From NCBI RefSeq assembly GCF_030160235.1, contig NZ_BSNY01000030.1, positions 124,001-188,000 of the forward strand: 64,000 nt of DNA, written 5' to 3'. The translations under genes were made by a program, and so were the position numbers. Origin of the DNA: Mesorhizobium huakuii (GTDB taxonomy: Bacteria > Pseudomonadota > Alphaproteobacteria > Rhizobiales > Rhizobiaceae). The notes beneath the pieces were generated by a model. That model had not been told where the DNA came from. It made no database searches and was given only the letters and a program-made list of their open reading frames with translations. This document shows, piece by piece, positions 24,641 to 33,572 of this stretch (the first letter of the stretch is position 1; each line of letters opens with the position of its first letter).

Positions 24641-25036
24641 TCAACCCTCGGCCGGAACGGCCTTCGGCTTGCCTTCGCCGTCCAATGCCACCATGACGAA
24701 ATCGGCGTGGGTGACTTTTTCCATGAGGTCAGAGAGATAGCGCTGCGCCCAGGCTTCGACCTTGAGCGTCATCGAGGTGCGGCCGACGCGTTCGACATGG
24801 GTGTAGATGCACAGCGTGTCGCCGATCTTCATCGGCTTGGCAAAGGACATCTCCTTGACCGCCGCCGTCACCACGCGGCCCCTGGCGCGCTCGGCGGCGC
24901 GGATGCCGCAGGCAAGGTCCATCTGCGCCATCACCCAGCCACCAAAGATGTCGCCGGCCGCATTGGCGTCCGAAGGCATGGCCAACGTGCGCAGCGTCAG
25001 GTCTCCGATCGGCCGTCCGTCCGCGTAGTGCACCAT
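24641..25036 (-). CDS. Acyl-CoA thioesterase, hotdog fold (YciA-type)
   Basis: A 131-residue single hotdog domain starting MVHYADGRPIGDLTLRTLAM. Diagnostic stretches are PSDANAAGDIFGGWVMAQMD, LACGIRAAERARGRVVTAAV, EMSFAKPMKIGDTLCIYTHV and ERVGRTSMTLKVEAWAQRYL. The GDIFGGW plus Asp in AQMD is the active-site pattern of YciA/BACH-type thioesterases, which hydrolyse acyl-CoAs to acid and CoA. The start is preferred at 25036 over 25096 because the extra N-terminus is outside the fold. It lies 72 bp downstream of purC on the same strand and may be read through from it. Confidence 0.92.
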   Translation of the reverse strand: MVHYADGRPIGDLTLRTLAMPSDANAAGDIFGGWVMAQMDLACGIRAAERARGRVVTAAVKEMSFAKPMKIGDTLCIYTHVERVGRTSMTLKVEAWAQRYLSDLMEKVTHADFVMVALDGEGKPKAVPAEG

Positions 25037-25108
25037 GCGAGAAATCCCTTGAGGTCGATGGCTTGAGATCGGCTGCCCTCGATCCCGTAGCGTCATGGCG
25101 CGGACGCG

Positions 25109-26083
25109 TCAACGCGCCCCGGGCAAAGCTTCGCCTGGCCGCTGGAAGAAGCGCGCCAGGTTCGAACGGATGCGATCGAGAACCGTATCCCCGGAAAGGT
25201 CGGGAACGAATGCCTTGCCGGTGATCGCCTCGTAGGCCTGGGCATAGATGCGCGAGGCCTGTTCGACGATCTCGTCGGGAATCCTGGGTATCGGGTCCTT
25301 GTAGGGATCGCAGCGCGCCGCCACCCAGGAGCGAATGAAATCCTTGTCGAAGCTGTCCGGCCGCGTGCCGTTTGCCAAGGCCTGTTGGTAGCTTGCCGCG
25401 ATCCAATAGCGACTGCTGTCGGGCGTATGGATTTCGTCGGCCAGGATGATGGTGCCGTTCTTGTCGGTGCCGAATTCGTATTTCGTGTCGGCGAGGATCA
25501 GGCCGCGCTCGGCGGCGCGCGCCTGGCCGCGGGCGAACAGCTTCAAGGCGTAATCCGAGACGGTGTCCCATTGCGCCTGCGTGAGCAGGCCCTGTTCGAG
25601 GATCTCCGCCCTCGACAGCGGCTCGTCATGGCCGCCATCCGCGGCCTTGCTCGTCGGCGTGATGACGGGCTCGGCCAGCTTCTCGTTGTCGCGAAGGCCT
25701 TCCGGCAGGCGCATCCCGTACATCTCCCGTTCGCCCCGCTTGTAGCGAGTCAGGATCGACGTGCTGGTGGTGCCAGCCAGATAGCCGCGCACGACGATCT
25801 CGACCGGCAGGATGTCGAGCCTCGTGCCGACGACGACGTTGGGGTCGGGATATTCGAGCACATGGTTCGGGCAGATATCGGCGGTCTCCTCGAACCAGTA
25901 GCGCGCCGTCTGGGTCAGGATCTCGCCCTTGAACGGGATCGAGGTCAGGATGATGTCGAAGGCGCTGAGACGATCTGTGGCGATGATGATGCGCCGCCCG
26001 TCCGCCAGATCGTAATTCTCGCGGACCTTGCCCTTGTAGTAACCCGGCAGCTCGGGAATGAACGCATCCGACAGGGTCCGCAT
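25109..26083 (-). CDS. purC: Phosphoribosylaminoimidazole-succinocarboxamide synthase
   Basis: A 324-residue SAICAR synthase, the enzyme that joins aspartate to CAIR in purine synthesis. It starts [20 protein letters not shown] with GGCAGGAAAT upstream. Landmarks are [60 protein letters not shown] and the second signature [16 protein letters not shown]. It is the longer type of about 300 residues (fungal/yeast-like length), whereas the usual rhizobial purC in the purine cluster is near 254 residues. So this may be a second copy; no other purine genes are nearby. Confidence 0.94.
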   Translation of the reverse strand: MRTLSDAFIPELPGYYKGKVRENYDLADGRRIIIATDRLSAFDIILTSIPFKGEILTQTARYWFEETADICPNHVLEYPDPNVVVGTRLDILPVEIVVRGYLAGTTSTSILTRYKRGEREMYGMRLPEGLRDNEKLAEPVITPTSKAADGGHDEPLSRAEILEQGLLTQAQWDTVSDYALKLFARGQARAAERGLILADTKYEFGTDKNGTIILADEIHTPDSSRYWIAASYQQALANGTRPDSFDKDFIRSWVAARCDPYKDPIPRIPDEIVEQASRIYAQAYEAITGKAFVPDLSGDTVLDRIRSNLARFFQRPGEALPGAR

Positions 26084-26115
26084 ATGATTTCCTGCCTTCC
26101 GCAGATTTGGCCAGA

Positions 26116-26159
26116 GCATGATTCCGAAAAGTTGCAGACTTTTCGGAAAAAATCATGCG
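26116..26159. repeat. Intergenic palindrome, GCATGATT...AATCATGC
   Basis: A long near-perfect inverted repeat. The outer arms are GCATGATT and AATCATGC; the inner arms are CCGAAAAGT and ACTTTTCGG, separated by TGCAG-type bases. It sits between the divergent purC and GMC oxidoreductase genes and would fold into a strong hairpin in either strand. It resembles dispersed rhizobial repeats and differs in core from the copies at 22959 and 34093. Confidence 0.7.
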
Positions 26160-26349
26160 CCCAAATAATGATAATGCCCTCGCATAAGCTGTCGACCCCA
26201 TGCATATCAAGCGCCATTGTCGGTATTCCCCGCCACTCGACCTCGCATCCCAGTCGCTTTTTTCACAACGCATGCCGGAAGGCGCTGCGACGCGGCGAAC
26301 CCGTCGCGTCTAGGCTGCGGCCAGATTTCCGGAGCCGCCTGTTTCCATC

Positions 26350-27966
26350 ATGCAGATCTTTGACTTCATCATCGTCGGCTCCGGCTCGGCCGGCTCGGTG
26401 CTCGCCGACAGACTGTCGGCTTCGGGCCGCTTTTCTGTGCTGGTGCTGGAAGCCGGCGGCACGGACCGGCGCTTCTACGTGCAGATGCCGCTCGGCTACG
26501 GCAAGACCTTCTTCGACCCCGCCGTCAACTGGAACTACAAGACCGAAGCCGATCCCGGTCTCGGCGGCAATGTCGACCACTGGCCGCGCGGCAAGCTGCT
26601 CGGCGGCTCGAGCTCGATCAACGCCATGGTGTGGATCCGGGGCGCGCGCGAGGATTTCGACGACTGGCGCGCCGCCGGCAATCCCGGCTGGGGCTATGAC
26701 GAACTGTTGCCGATCTTCAAGGCGCTCGAGGACAATGAGGCCGGCGCCGACAGATGGCGCGGTACAGGCGGTCCCCTGCACATCAGCGACACGGCCAACG
26801 CCGTCCACCCGCTGACAAAGCGCTATCTCGCCGCCGGCCAGCAGGCCGGCCTGCCGCTCAATCCCGATTTCAATGGCGCTGCCCAGGAAGGCGTCGGCAC
26901 CTACCAGATATCGACCAAGAACGGCCGCCGCATGTCCGCCGCGCGCGCCTTCCTGCGCCCGGCGATGAAACGCGGCAATGTCCGCGTCGAGACGAATGCA
27001 CTGGCCAGCCGCATCCTGTTTGAAGGCAAGCGCGCCGTCGGCGTCGAATATCTGCAGAACGGCCAGACCAAGACCGCCCGCGCGGGCCGCGAAATCATTC
27101 TCTCCGCCGGCTCGATCAACTCGCCGCAGCTGCTGCAATTATCCGGTGTCGGCCCCTCGGCACTTCTGAAAGGGCTAGGCATCCCGCTCATCCAGGCCAA
27201 CGAGAATGTCGGCGCCAACCTGCAGGACCATGTCGGCATCAACTACACCTTCAAGGGCAAGGTGCCGACGCTCAACCAGATCCTGCGCCCCTGGTGGGGC
27301 AAGCTGCTGGTCGGCATGCAGTACATCCTCACCCGTTCAGGCCCGCTGTCGCTGTCGATGAACCATGGCGGCGGTTTCTTCCGCACCGACCCGGCGTTTT
27401 CGCGCCCCAACATGCAGCTCTATTTCCAGGCCTTCTCGACCGTCATCCCGAAAAGCGGTGAGCGGCCAATCCTGACGCCCGACCCATGGCCGGGCTTCTC
27501 CATCGGCCTGTCCAATTGCCGCCCGTCGAGCCGGGGCGAGATCATGATCCGCTCCAGCAATGCGCTGGAGTATCCGAAGATCACCGCCAATGCCTATTCC
27601 ACCAATGCCGATGTCGAGGAGATGCTGGCGGCGGTGAAGTTCGTGCGCAAGATCGCCTCGATGCCGGCCATCGCCGAAATCATCAGGGAAGAGGTCCTGC
27701 CCGGCCCGTCGATCCAGTCCGACGCCGACCTGATCACCGATTTCAGGAAGCGCTCCGGCACCGTCTATCACCCGGTCTCGACCTGCCGCATGGGGCCTGA
27801 TCCCGCGCGCTCCGTCGTCGATCCGCGCCTCAAAGTGCATGGGCTTGAAGGCTTGCGCGTCATCGACGCCTCCATCTTTCCCGACAACATCACCGGCAAC
27901 ACCAACGCCGCTTCGGTCATGACCGGGTGGAAGGGCGCCGAACTGGTTCTGGAGGACCAAAAATGA
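26350..27966 (+). CDS. GMC-family FAD oxidoreductase (choline-dehydrogenase-like)
   Basis: A 538-residue flavoprotein. The ADP-binding motif is FIIVGSGSAGSVLADRLSAS; GMC signature 1 lies at WPRGKLLGGSSSINAMVWIR and signature 2 near EIILSAGSINSPQLLQLSGV. The catalytic His is in GTVYHPVSTCRMGPDPA and the second active-site residue in NITGNTNAASVMTG. Substrates of the family are alcohols, sugars or choline, oxidised with electrons passed to the respiratory chain or oxygen. Its stop overlaps the start of the next gene (ATGA). With the two following genes it forms a coupled catabolic unit, suggesting a polyol or sugar-acid substrate. Confidence 0.92.
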   Translation: MQIFDFIIVGSGSAGSVLADRLSASGRFSVLVLEAGGTDRRFYVQMPLGYGKTFFDPAVNWNYKTEADPGLGGNVDHWPRGKLLGGSSSINAMVWIRGAREDFDDWRAAGNPGWGYDELLPIFKALEDNEAGADRWRGTGGPLHISDTANAVHPLTKRYLAAGQQAGLPLNPDFNGAAQEGVGTYQISTKNGRRMSAARAFLRPAMKRGNVRVETNALASRILFEGKRAVGVEYLQNGQTKTARAGREIILSAGSINSPQLLQLSGVGPSALLKGLGIPLIQANENVGANLQDHVGINYTFKGKVPTLNQILRPWWGKLLVGMQYILTRSGPLSLSMNHGGGFFRTDPAFSRPNMQLYFQAFSTVIPKSGERPILTPDPWPGFSIGLSNCRPSSRGEIMIRSSNALEYPKITANAYSTNADVEEMLAAVKFVRKIASMPAIAEIIREEVLPGPSIQSDADLITDFRKRSGTVYHPVSTCRMGPDPARSVVDPRLKVHGLEGLRVIDASIFPDNITGNTNAASVMTGWKGAELVLEDQK

Positions 27967-29177
27967 AGATCACCGACGTCAAGACCTGGGTTGTCGGCAA
28001 CCCGCCGCCCGGCATCGGCGGCAAGTATTTCATCTTCGTCAAGCTCACCACCGATGGCGGCGTGGTCGGTTATGGCGAGGCCTACAACGCCACCTTCTCC
28101 GCCCATGTGACGGCGAAGATGGTCGAGGACATGGCCGAGCGCTACCTCGTCGGCCGCGATCCGCACGATATCGAGAATTTCTTCCGCCGCGCCTATTCCT
28201 CCGGCTTCACCCAGCGCCCCGATGTTTCCGGGATGGGCTGTTTCTCGGCGCTCGAAATGGCCTGCTGGGACATTATCGGCAAGGAGGCGAACAAGCCGGT
28301 CTACAAGCTGCTCGGCGGCCAGGTGCATGAGACGCTACGCTCCTACACCTACCTCTACCCGCACACCGGCAGCGTCCATTCCGAGGACGCGCCGGATGGC
28401 AGGAACGTCTACAACGACCCCGAAATGGCGGCGGCCTGCGCGCTCGAATATGTCGAGCAGGGCTTCAATGCCGTCAAGCTCGACCCGGCCGGTCCCTATA
28501 CCGCCTTCGACGGCCACCAGCCGCGCCTCACCGACATCGACGTCTCCACCCGCATGATCAAGGCGATCCGCGAAGCGGTCGGCAACCGCGCCGACATACT
28601 GTTCGGCACGCACGGCCAGTTCACCGCATCAGGAGCGCTGCGCATGGCACGCGCCATCGAGCCCTACGATCCCCTGTGGTTCGAGGAACCGGTGCCGCCC
28701 GACATGCCCGAAGTGATGGCGCAGGTCGCCCGGGGCACGTCGATCCCGATCGCCACCGGCGAGCGGCTGACGACCAAGTTCGAATTCGCACGCGTCATCG
28801 AAAACCGCGCCGCGACCATATTGCAGCCGGATCTCGGCCGCTCCGGCGGCATCCTCGAAACCAAGAAGATCGCCGCCATGGCCGAGGCCTATCACATCCA
28901 GGTCGCGCCGCACTGCTATTGCGGGCCGATCGTCGGCGCCGCCAACATCCAGCTGGCGGTGACGCTGCCCAACTTCCTCATCCTGGAATCGCTGAAACAG
29001 TGGAACGGTTTCCACGCCACGCTCCTGAAGAAGAAGATCGAGTGGCAGGACGGCAACGTCATCCCCTCGAAGGAACCCGGGCTGGGTGTCGAACTCGACG
29101 AGGCGGTTTGCGATGCGCACCCGTACACCGGCAAGGATTTGCATCTGCAGATGATGCAGACCCCGTTGATGCCGTGA
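27963..29177 (+). CDS. Enolase-superfamily sugar-acid dehydratase (galactonate-dehydratase-like)
   Basis: A 404-residue protein of the mandelate racemase/muconate-lactonizing enzyme family, starting MKITDVKTWVVGNPPPGIGG. The N-terminal capping domain contains VVGYGEAYNATFSAHVTAKM and FTQRPDVSGMGCFSALEMAC. The barrel has the catalytic-Lys strand FNAVKLDPAGPYTAFDGHQP, metal ligands in LFGTHGQFTASG, WFEEPVPPDMPEVM and IPIATGERLTTKFEF, and the His strand IQVAPHCYCGPIVGAAN. The likely reaction is dehydration of an acid sugar to a 2-keto-3-deoxy sugar; the exact substrate cannot be read. Starts and stops overlap both neighbours (ATGA, GTGA). Confidence 0.9.
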   Translation: MKITDVKTWVVGNPPPGIGGKYFIFVKLTTDGGVVGYGEAYNATFSAHVTAKMVEDMAERYLVGRDPHDIENFFRRAYSSGFTQRPDVSGMGCFSALEMACWDIIGKEANKPVYKLLGGQVHETLRSYTYLYPHTGSVHSEDAPDGRNVYNDPEMAAACALEYVEQGFNAVKLDPAGPYTAFDGHQPRLTDIDVSTRMIKAIREAVGNRADILFGTHGQFTASGALRMARAIEPYDPLWFEEPVPPDMPEVMAQVARGTSIPIATGERLTTKFEFARVIENRAATILQPDLGRSGGILETKKIAAMAEAYHIQVAPHCYCGPIVGAANIQLAVTLPNFLILESLKQWNGFHATLLKKKIEWQDGNVIPSKEPGLGVELDEAVCDAHPYTGKDLHLQMMQTPLMP

Positions 29178-30091
29178 GCGAGAGCTACGCCTTCATCGGC
29201 CTCGGCCATCTCGGCGGCAACCTTGCCGCCAGCCTGATCCGCAATGGCTTTGCCGTCGCCGTCTTCGATCGCGACCCGGCCGCCGTCGAGCGCCTCGTGG
29301 CGCTCGGTGCCACCGCTGCCGACAGCCCTGCCGAGGCAGCGGCGCGGGCCGGCAACGCCATCACCTGCCTGCCCTCGCCGAAGATCAGCGAGGCCGTTCT
29401 GGCCGGACCTAGCGGCTTGCTGGAAGGTTTGCCGAAGGGCGGCACCTGGATCGAGATGTCGACCAATGGCCGCGACGAGATCGTGCGGCTTGCCGCCCTC
29501 GCTTCGGCCAAGGGCGTCGAGACGCTGGAGTGCCCGGTCACCGGCGGCGTGCACCTGGCGGCGGTCGGCAAAATCACCGCCCTGGTCGGCGGCGATGCCA
29601 CCCTCTACGAACGCCATCGCGCGGCCATCGAAGCGATGTGCGCGCGCTCCTTCCTGATGGGGCCAGTCGGCTCGGCGGCGGTGATCAAGGTGATCACCAA
29701 CATGCTGGCCTTCATCCACCTCGTCGCCGCCGGCGAGGCGTTGATGCTGGCCAAGCAGGGCGGGCTCGACCTCGCCCAATCCTACCACGCCATCGTTGCC
29801 TCCTCCGGCAACAGCTTCGTCCACGAGACCGAAAGCCAGCTCGTCCTCAACGGCTCCTACGACATCGGCTTCACCATGGACCTGGCGCTGAAGGACCTCG
29901 GCTTCGCGTTGGGCATGGGCAAGGAGTTCGGCGTGCCGCTGGAGCTGGCATCCCGAGTCAACGCGATTTTCGAACAGGGCAAGGCGGCCTATGGCGGCGG
30001 CGCCTGGTCGACCCAGATCGTCAAATTGCTCGAGGATGCCGTCGGCACCGACCTGCGTGCGCCCGGTTTTCCTGCCAGACTGGAAATCTGA
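29174..30091 (+). CDS. HIBADH/6-phosphogluconate-dehydrogenase-type NAD(P) oxidoreductase
   Basis: A 305-residue beta-hydroxyacid dehydrogenase. GTG at 29174 overlaps the stop of the dehydratase gene. The Rossmann motif is YAFIGLGHLGGNLAASLIRN, followed by AVAVFDRDPAAVERLVALGA, the substrate loop LECPVTGGVHLAAVGKITAL and the catalytic-Lys helix AAVIKVITNMLAFIHLVAAG. The C-terminal domain has GYDIGFTMDLALKDLGFALG-like residues. The family oxidises beta-hydroxy acids such as 3-hydroxyisobutyrate or tartronate semialdehyde reduced forms. As the third member of the coupled unit it probably handles an intermediate from the dehydratase step. Confidence 0.91.
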   Translation: MSESYAFIGLGHLGGNLAASLIRNGFAVAVFDRDPAAVERLVALGATAADSPAEAAARAGNAITCLPSPKISEAVLAGPSGLLEGLPKGGTWIEMSTNGRDEIVRLAALASAKGVETLECPVTGGVHLAAVGKITALVGGDATLYERHRAAIEAMCARSFLMGPVGSAAVIKVITNMLAFIHLVAAGEALMLAKQGGLDLAQSYHAIVASSGNSFVHETESQLVLNGSYDIGFTMDLALKDLGFALGMGKEFGVPLELASRVNAIFEQGKAAYGGGAWSTQIVKLLEDAVGTDLRAPGFPARLEI

Positions 30092-30184
30092 CCGGAGACC
30101 GGAAAACCAAGCAATTTCACCTGCTTGAATCGGTAGCCGGATTCAGTTTCGAAAAGACTTGAATCAATCTGGCAACGCCTTGAT

Positions 30185-31150
30185 TCAATATCTGAGCGTC
30201 AGCGCGCCAGGCAGGATCTCGAAGGTCGCCGGTATGCGTCCGGGCGACTCACCGTCTATGTCGACCAACGCGCCGTTCTTTTCCACATCGCCGAGCGGTT
30301 CGACAACCACTTTCTTGCCACGCAGGATGGTGATTGCCGGATGGTTGCGGTGCCGTCCGCCATAGAGCAGGCGGATGTCCCAGATCAGCTTCAGCTTGCC
30401 AGCCGCGCGCAGGATGACGATGTCGAATTGCCCGTCGGTCAGTTCGGCATCCGGCGCGATCATCATGCCGCCGCCGAAGAATTTGCCGTTGGCCACCGCC
30501 ACCAGCGCCATGCGTGCCTCGACCGGTGCGCCGTCGTCGACGGTGATCCGCACATGCTGGAAGCGGTAGCGGATGAACTCGACCACGGTGCGCCACAGGA
30601 ACAGCGCCTTGGCCGACATCTTGCCCTTGCGCTTGTCGGCATTGACGGCGCGGTCGGTGGCGCCCGACAGGCCGAGGCTGGCGATGTTGATGAAGTGGCG
30701 GCTGGCCAGCGCGCCATGGTCGTCGATGTAGCAGATGCGGCCGGCATCGACCTTGCGGCCCTCTGCCCCGGCAATCCGCTTCAAGGTCGCGTCCACCGCT
30801 TTCGGCAGGCCAAGACCGCGTGCGAAATCGATGCCTGTACCGCAAGGAAGCAGGCCAAGCTCGGTCGTCCTGCCACTCTCTTCGAACGCCTGCAGCAGCC
30901 CGTCGGCCACTTCGCTGGCGGTGCCATCACCGCCGGCCGCGATCACCAGGTCAAAGCCGGTGGCGGCGAGGTCGATGGCCAGCCGTTCGGCGTCGCCCTC
31001 GGCTTGCGTCTCGCGCAGCTCGAAGTCGCCGAAGTGCTTTTTCAGCGAAGCTGCGACTTCAGGCCAATGCCGCTTCAGCCGGCCGCCACCGGCTATCGGA
31101 TTGAGAACCACCCCGACTTTCAAAGACTCGCCCTCCCCGGCGCCGGACAT
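30185..31150 (-). CDS. Diacylglycerol-kinase-family lipid kinase
   Basis: A protein of about 321 residues of the DagK/YegS type. It begins near LKVGVVLNPIAGGGRLKRHW (conserved NPxxG), has the nucleotide motif LVIAAGGDGTASEVADGLL, the helix following in GLLPCGTGIDFARGLGLP and the region RHFINIASLGLSGATDRAVN. The C-terminal beta-domain contains VANGKFFGGGMMIAPDAELT, DGQFDIVILRAAGKLKLIWD and ends DIDGESPGRIPATFEILPGA. It phosphorylates a lipid such as diacylglycerol at the inner membrane. The start is uncertain: ATG 31150 (used), 31174 and 31201 are all in frame and none has a strong ribosome site. Confidence 0.9.
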   Translation of the reverse strand: MSGAGEGESLKVGVVLNPIAGGGRLKRHWPEVAASLKKHFGDFELRETQAEGDAERLAIDLAATGFDLVIAAGGDGTASEVADGLLQAFEESGRTTELGLLPCGTGIDFARGLGLPKAVDATLKRIAGAEGRKVDAGRICYIDDHGALASRHFINIASLGLSGATDRAVNADKRKGKMSAKALFLWRTVVEFIRYRFQHVRITVDDGAPVEARMALVAVANGKFFGGGMMIAPDAELTDGQFDIVILRAAGKLKLIWDIRLLYGGRHRNHPAITILRGKKVVVEPLGDVEKNGALVDIDGESPGRIPATFEILPGALTLRY

Positions 31151-31201
31151 CCATGTCCGATCGTTTGCCGGCATTGAAGCCCGCGCCTGTCGGCGGAGCA
31201 A

Positions 31202-31838
31202 GGGGCGCTGTCGATAGCAACGTCGAAAAGGAGGGCAGGCTGTCTAAGGCAGCGGGCGCCGAAGTTCCCGGGGCTCCCGGCAAACGGTCCCCGATAATCC
31301 CGCTATCCACAGGCCCGGGGCCATTCCCCAGGACCCTTACCCGGCGTACGTTGAACCCATCTCAGGCGGCTACCGATCGCCAAGCCGAAAGGCGAAAGTG
31401 AAAGGCGGATTTCCTGAGGCCCGTACGGCCCGGAGCGAGAGCAGGCTTGCCTGTTTCGAGGGACGGTAGCCGAGACCTACGGGGCCGCGGAAAGCGTGCC
31501 AACGCCGACGGCGGACCGATGCTGCCATGAAGGACGGCAAAAACCTTCGATGGCACGCAGGGCAAAGCCCGCAAGGGCCAAGACCAGCGTGGTCTGGAAC
31601 GGACGCCGCCTTCGGGTGGTGGCTGGCAGGACCGTCAAAATCAAGGCCGGCATGGCGCGACGACTTTGCGGAAGTTGCTGCCGCGACCGTGTCCTGATCT
31701 GACAGGGAGGCGCTGGGAGAAATCCCGGCGCCGACTGTCGTTTCTCCATCCCGCACAATTTTTACGGTGTTTCCGCTTGGGGCTGCAACCGGCGGCAAAA
31801 TCAGCTAACGTTCGACGGCAATTGAAGGGGGATACTTC
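31202..31838. other. Long gap without a clear gene; possible 50-codon ORF
   Basis: 637 bp between the divergent lipid kinase and the 31839 membrane gene. No protein family is recognised on either strand. A Lys/Arg-rich frame from ATG 31550 to 31702 (MARRAKPARAKTSVVWNGRR, then LRVVAGRTVKIKAGMARRL) is the best candidate for a small protein, but it has no good ribosome site. The region is GC-rich with many short inverted repeats and may encode a structured RNA; I could not match tmRNA, RNase P, 6S or SRP RNA cores to it. Confidence 0.4.
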
Positions 31839-32273
31839 ATGACGCTGATCCAAAAGCTTGCCGTTGCCTATGCTTTCCTGTTCTTCGGCGTCGTCGCCAT
31901 CGGCTACATACCGGCGTTCAACGATGCCAACGGCAATCTGTTCGGCCTGTTCTCATTGCAATGGTACGACGACCTGCTGCATGCCTTCTCCGGCGTCTGG
32001 GCGCTGGCCGCCGCCTTCATCTCGCACCGCCAGGCGGTGTTCTATTTCAAGCTGTTCGGATCGGTCTATCTGTTCGACGGCGTGCTCGGGCTGATCACCG
32101 GCTCCGGCTGCCTCGATGCCGGCATCTTTATCAACGGTTTCCGCTCCCTCAACGACATCGAGTTCCCCACCCGCTTCTTCGCCAACCTGCCGCATCTCGT
32201 CATCGGCGGCTTCGCCGTCTATGTCGGCTTCTGGCTGTCGAAGCGCATACACGACCACTTCGCCACGGCCTGA
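31839..32273 (+). CDS. Four-helix membrane protein, unknown
   Basis: A 144-residue protein with about four hydrophobic segments: KLAVAYAFLFFGVVAIGYIP, LLHAFSGVWALAAAFISHRQ, YLFDGVLGLITGSGCLDAGI and LPHLVIGGFAVYVGFWLSKR. Strong ribosome site (AAGGGGGATACTTC) before the ATG. Charged or polar loops lie between helices, including WYDDLLHAF and EFPTRFFANLPH. I do not recognise a named family; small polytopic proteins of this size are common in rhizobia. The next gene starts 6 bp after its stop, so they are an operon. Confidence 0.75.
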   Translation: MTLIQKLAVAYAFLFFGVVAIGYIPAFNDANGNLFGLFSLQWYDDLLHAFSGVWALAAAFISHRQAVFYFKLFGSVYLFDGVLGLITGSGCLDAGIFINGFRSLNDIEFPTRFFANLPHLVIGGFAVYVGFWLSKRIHDHFATA

Positions 32274-32279
32274 CCGGCC

Positions 32280-33410
32280 ATGTTCCTGTTCCGCTGGCTG
32301 AAGCGCATCATCAAGACGATCGTCTGGCTGGTCGTCATCATCATCCTCATCCCGGTCGTCGGGCTGAGCTACGGTTTCCTGACGACGCCGTCACTCGACA
32401 GGACGCCCCTGCCCGGCATTGCCGATGGCGCGCCACCCAAGGCGCTGGCCGACAAGGTGCGCGCAGAAATTCCCGGCTACCAGCGGCCGGAGGAATCGAC
32501 CTTCCTCACCTATCCCGAATGGGCGATCGTCTACGCCGCGCGCGAATATGCCGGCTTCGTCGCCAAGGACCAGCCGAGCGGCTTTCCTTATTGGTCCTAT
32601 GTCGGCCGCTTCTGGCAGGACTACGCCACGGTGATCCGCGCCAGCTCCCCCTACAAGTTCAACTATGCCAACCACCAGATGCTGGTCATCATCGGTACCA
32701 GCCACTCGATCGAGCACATATTGCAATGGGCCTATGAGAACACGGTCGGCCGCGTCACCGAAGCGACATCGGCAAAGCGCACCGCCGCCGACATCTACCA
32801 GGCCAAGGTGGCGGCCGAATACGCAGGCTTTCTCGACCAGGTGCCGTGGTACCAGTTCGCCTATGCCGAAAAGCGCGCCGGGCTGTTTGCCGTGCAGCCG
32901 GCGCCGGGCGACAGTTCCGTCCGCACCAGCGAACGCAAGCTCGCCTTCGGTCTCGCCGACACCATCAAGCAGGGCTATGCCGACCTGATCAAAAAGGCGC
33001 TCGCAGCCACCTCCGACCCGGCCTTCCTCGATGTCCATGTCTGGGCCAAGGGTCCGGTCGGCGAAGCCACCCGCAACGAGCCGGACACCTTGCTGGAGCG
33101 CGATTACGGCGCCGACGGCACCATCTTCGTCACCAGGCGCTATCAGGTCTTCACCGAGATGATCCCGCGGCTGATCGACAAGGGCGTCTCCTTCGTCGAG
33201 ATCGGCGGCAATGACGAGATCATGGTCACCACGCTGTCGACCGACTCGATCGCCGTTCCCGAAGGCATGCGCATCCTGTTCAGCTATCCGCTGCCGGCCG
33301 ATCCCTCGACGCGCCGCACCGGCATGGTCGTGGCCGTGCGCAAGCTGCATCTGGTGCTGCCTTCGCTGATGAAGGCCGGCGCCAAGCTTGAACACGTCTA
33401 CGACTATTGA
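32280..33410 (+). CDS. Membrane-anchored protein of unknown function
   Basis: A 376-residue protein with one N-terminal transmembrane helix (IIKTIVWLVVIIILIPVVGL) and a large outside domain. Conserved-looking stretches include ESTFLTYPEWAIVYAAREYA, GFPYWSYVGRFWQDYATVIR, IIGTSHSIEHILQWAYENTV and VPWYQFAYAEKRAGLFAVQP; the C-terminal half has RYQVFTEMIPRLIDKGVSFV and MVVAVRKLHLVLPSLMKAGA. The many Trp/Tyr and conserved His-Ser-Ile-Glu-His in TSHSIEHILQW suggest a real enzymatic or binding domain, but no family is recalled. Co-transcribed with the small membrane protein before it. Confidence 0.72.
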   Translation: MFLFRWLKRIIKTIVWLVVIIILIPVVGLSYGFLTTPSLDRTPLPGIADGAPPKALADKVRAEIPGYQRPEESTFLTYPEWAIVYAAREYAGFVAKDQPSGFPYWSYVGRFWQDYATVIRASSPYKFNYANHQMLVIIGTSHSIEHILQWAYENTVGRVTEATSAKRTAADIYQAKVAAEYAGFLDQVPWYQFAYAEKRAGLFAVQPAPGDSSVRTSERKLAFGLADTIKQGYADLIKKALAATSDPAFLDVHVWAKGPVGEATRNEPDTLLERDYGADGTIFVTRRYQVFTEMIPRLIDKGVSFVEIGGNDEIMVTTLSTDSIAVPEGMRILFSYPLPADPSTRRTGMVVAVRKLHLVLPSLMKAGAKLEHVYDY

Positions 33411-33572
33411 GGCCTTTCGGCCACGCCCGGCCGAGATCAGGCGCGCCGCCATGCTCATTCCACAATCGCGGCCAAATCCCGCCTTGTTCGCGCGCGATGG
33501 AATGGGCATGTTGCCTGACAGGCGACATGCACCTGAATGGGCTGCCGGGGGGCATCTCGAAGGGACAAGACC

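Noticed and set aside
27337-27960. 207-codon minus-strand frame opposite the GMC gene end
   Set aside because: Antisense shadow; the GMC His/Asn motifs are on the plus strand.
31380-31720. Candidate RNase P or tmRNA in the long gap
   Set aside because: The conserved RNase P cores (GAGGAAAGUC-type, ACAGxRA) and a tmRNA tag frame or tRNA-like acceptor were not found.
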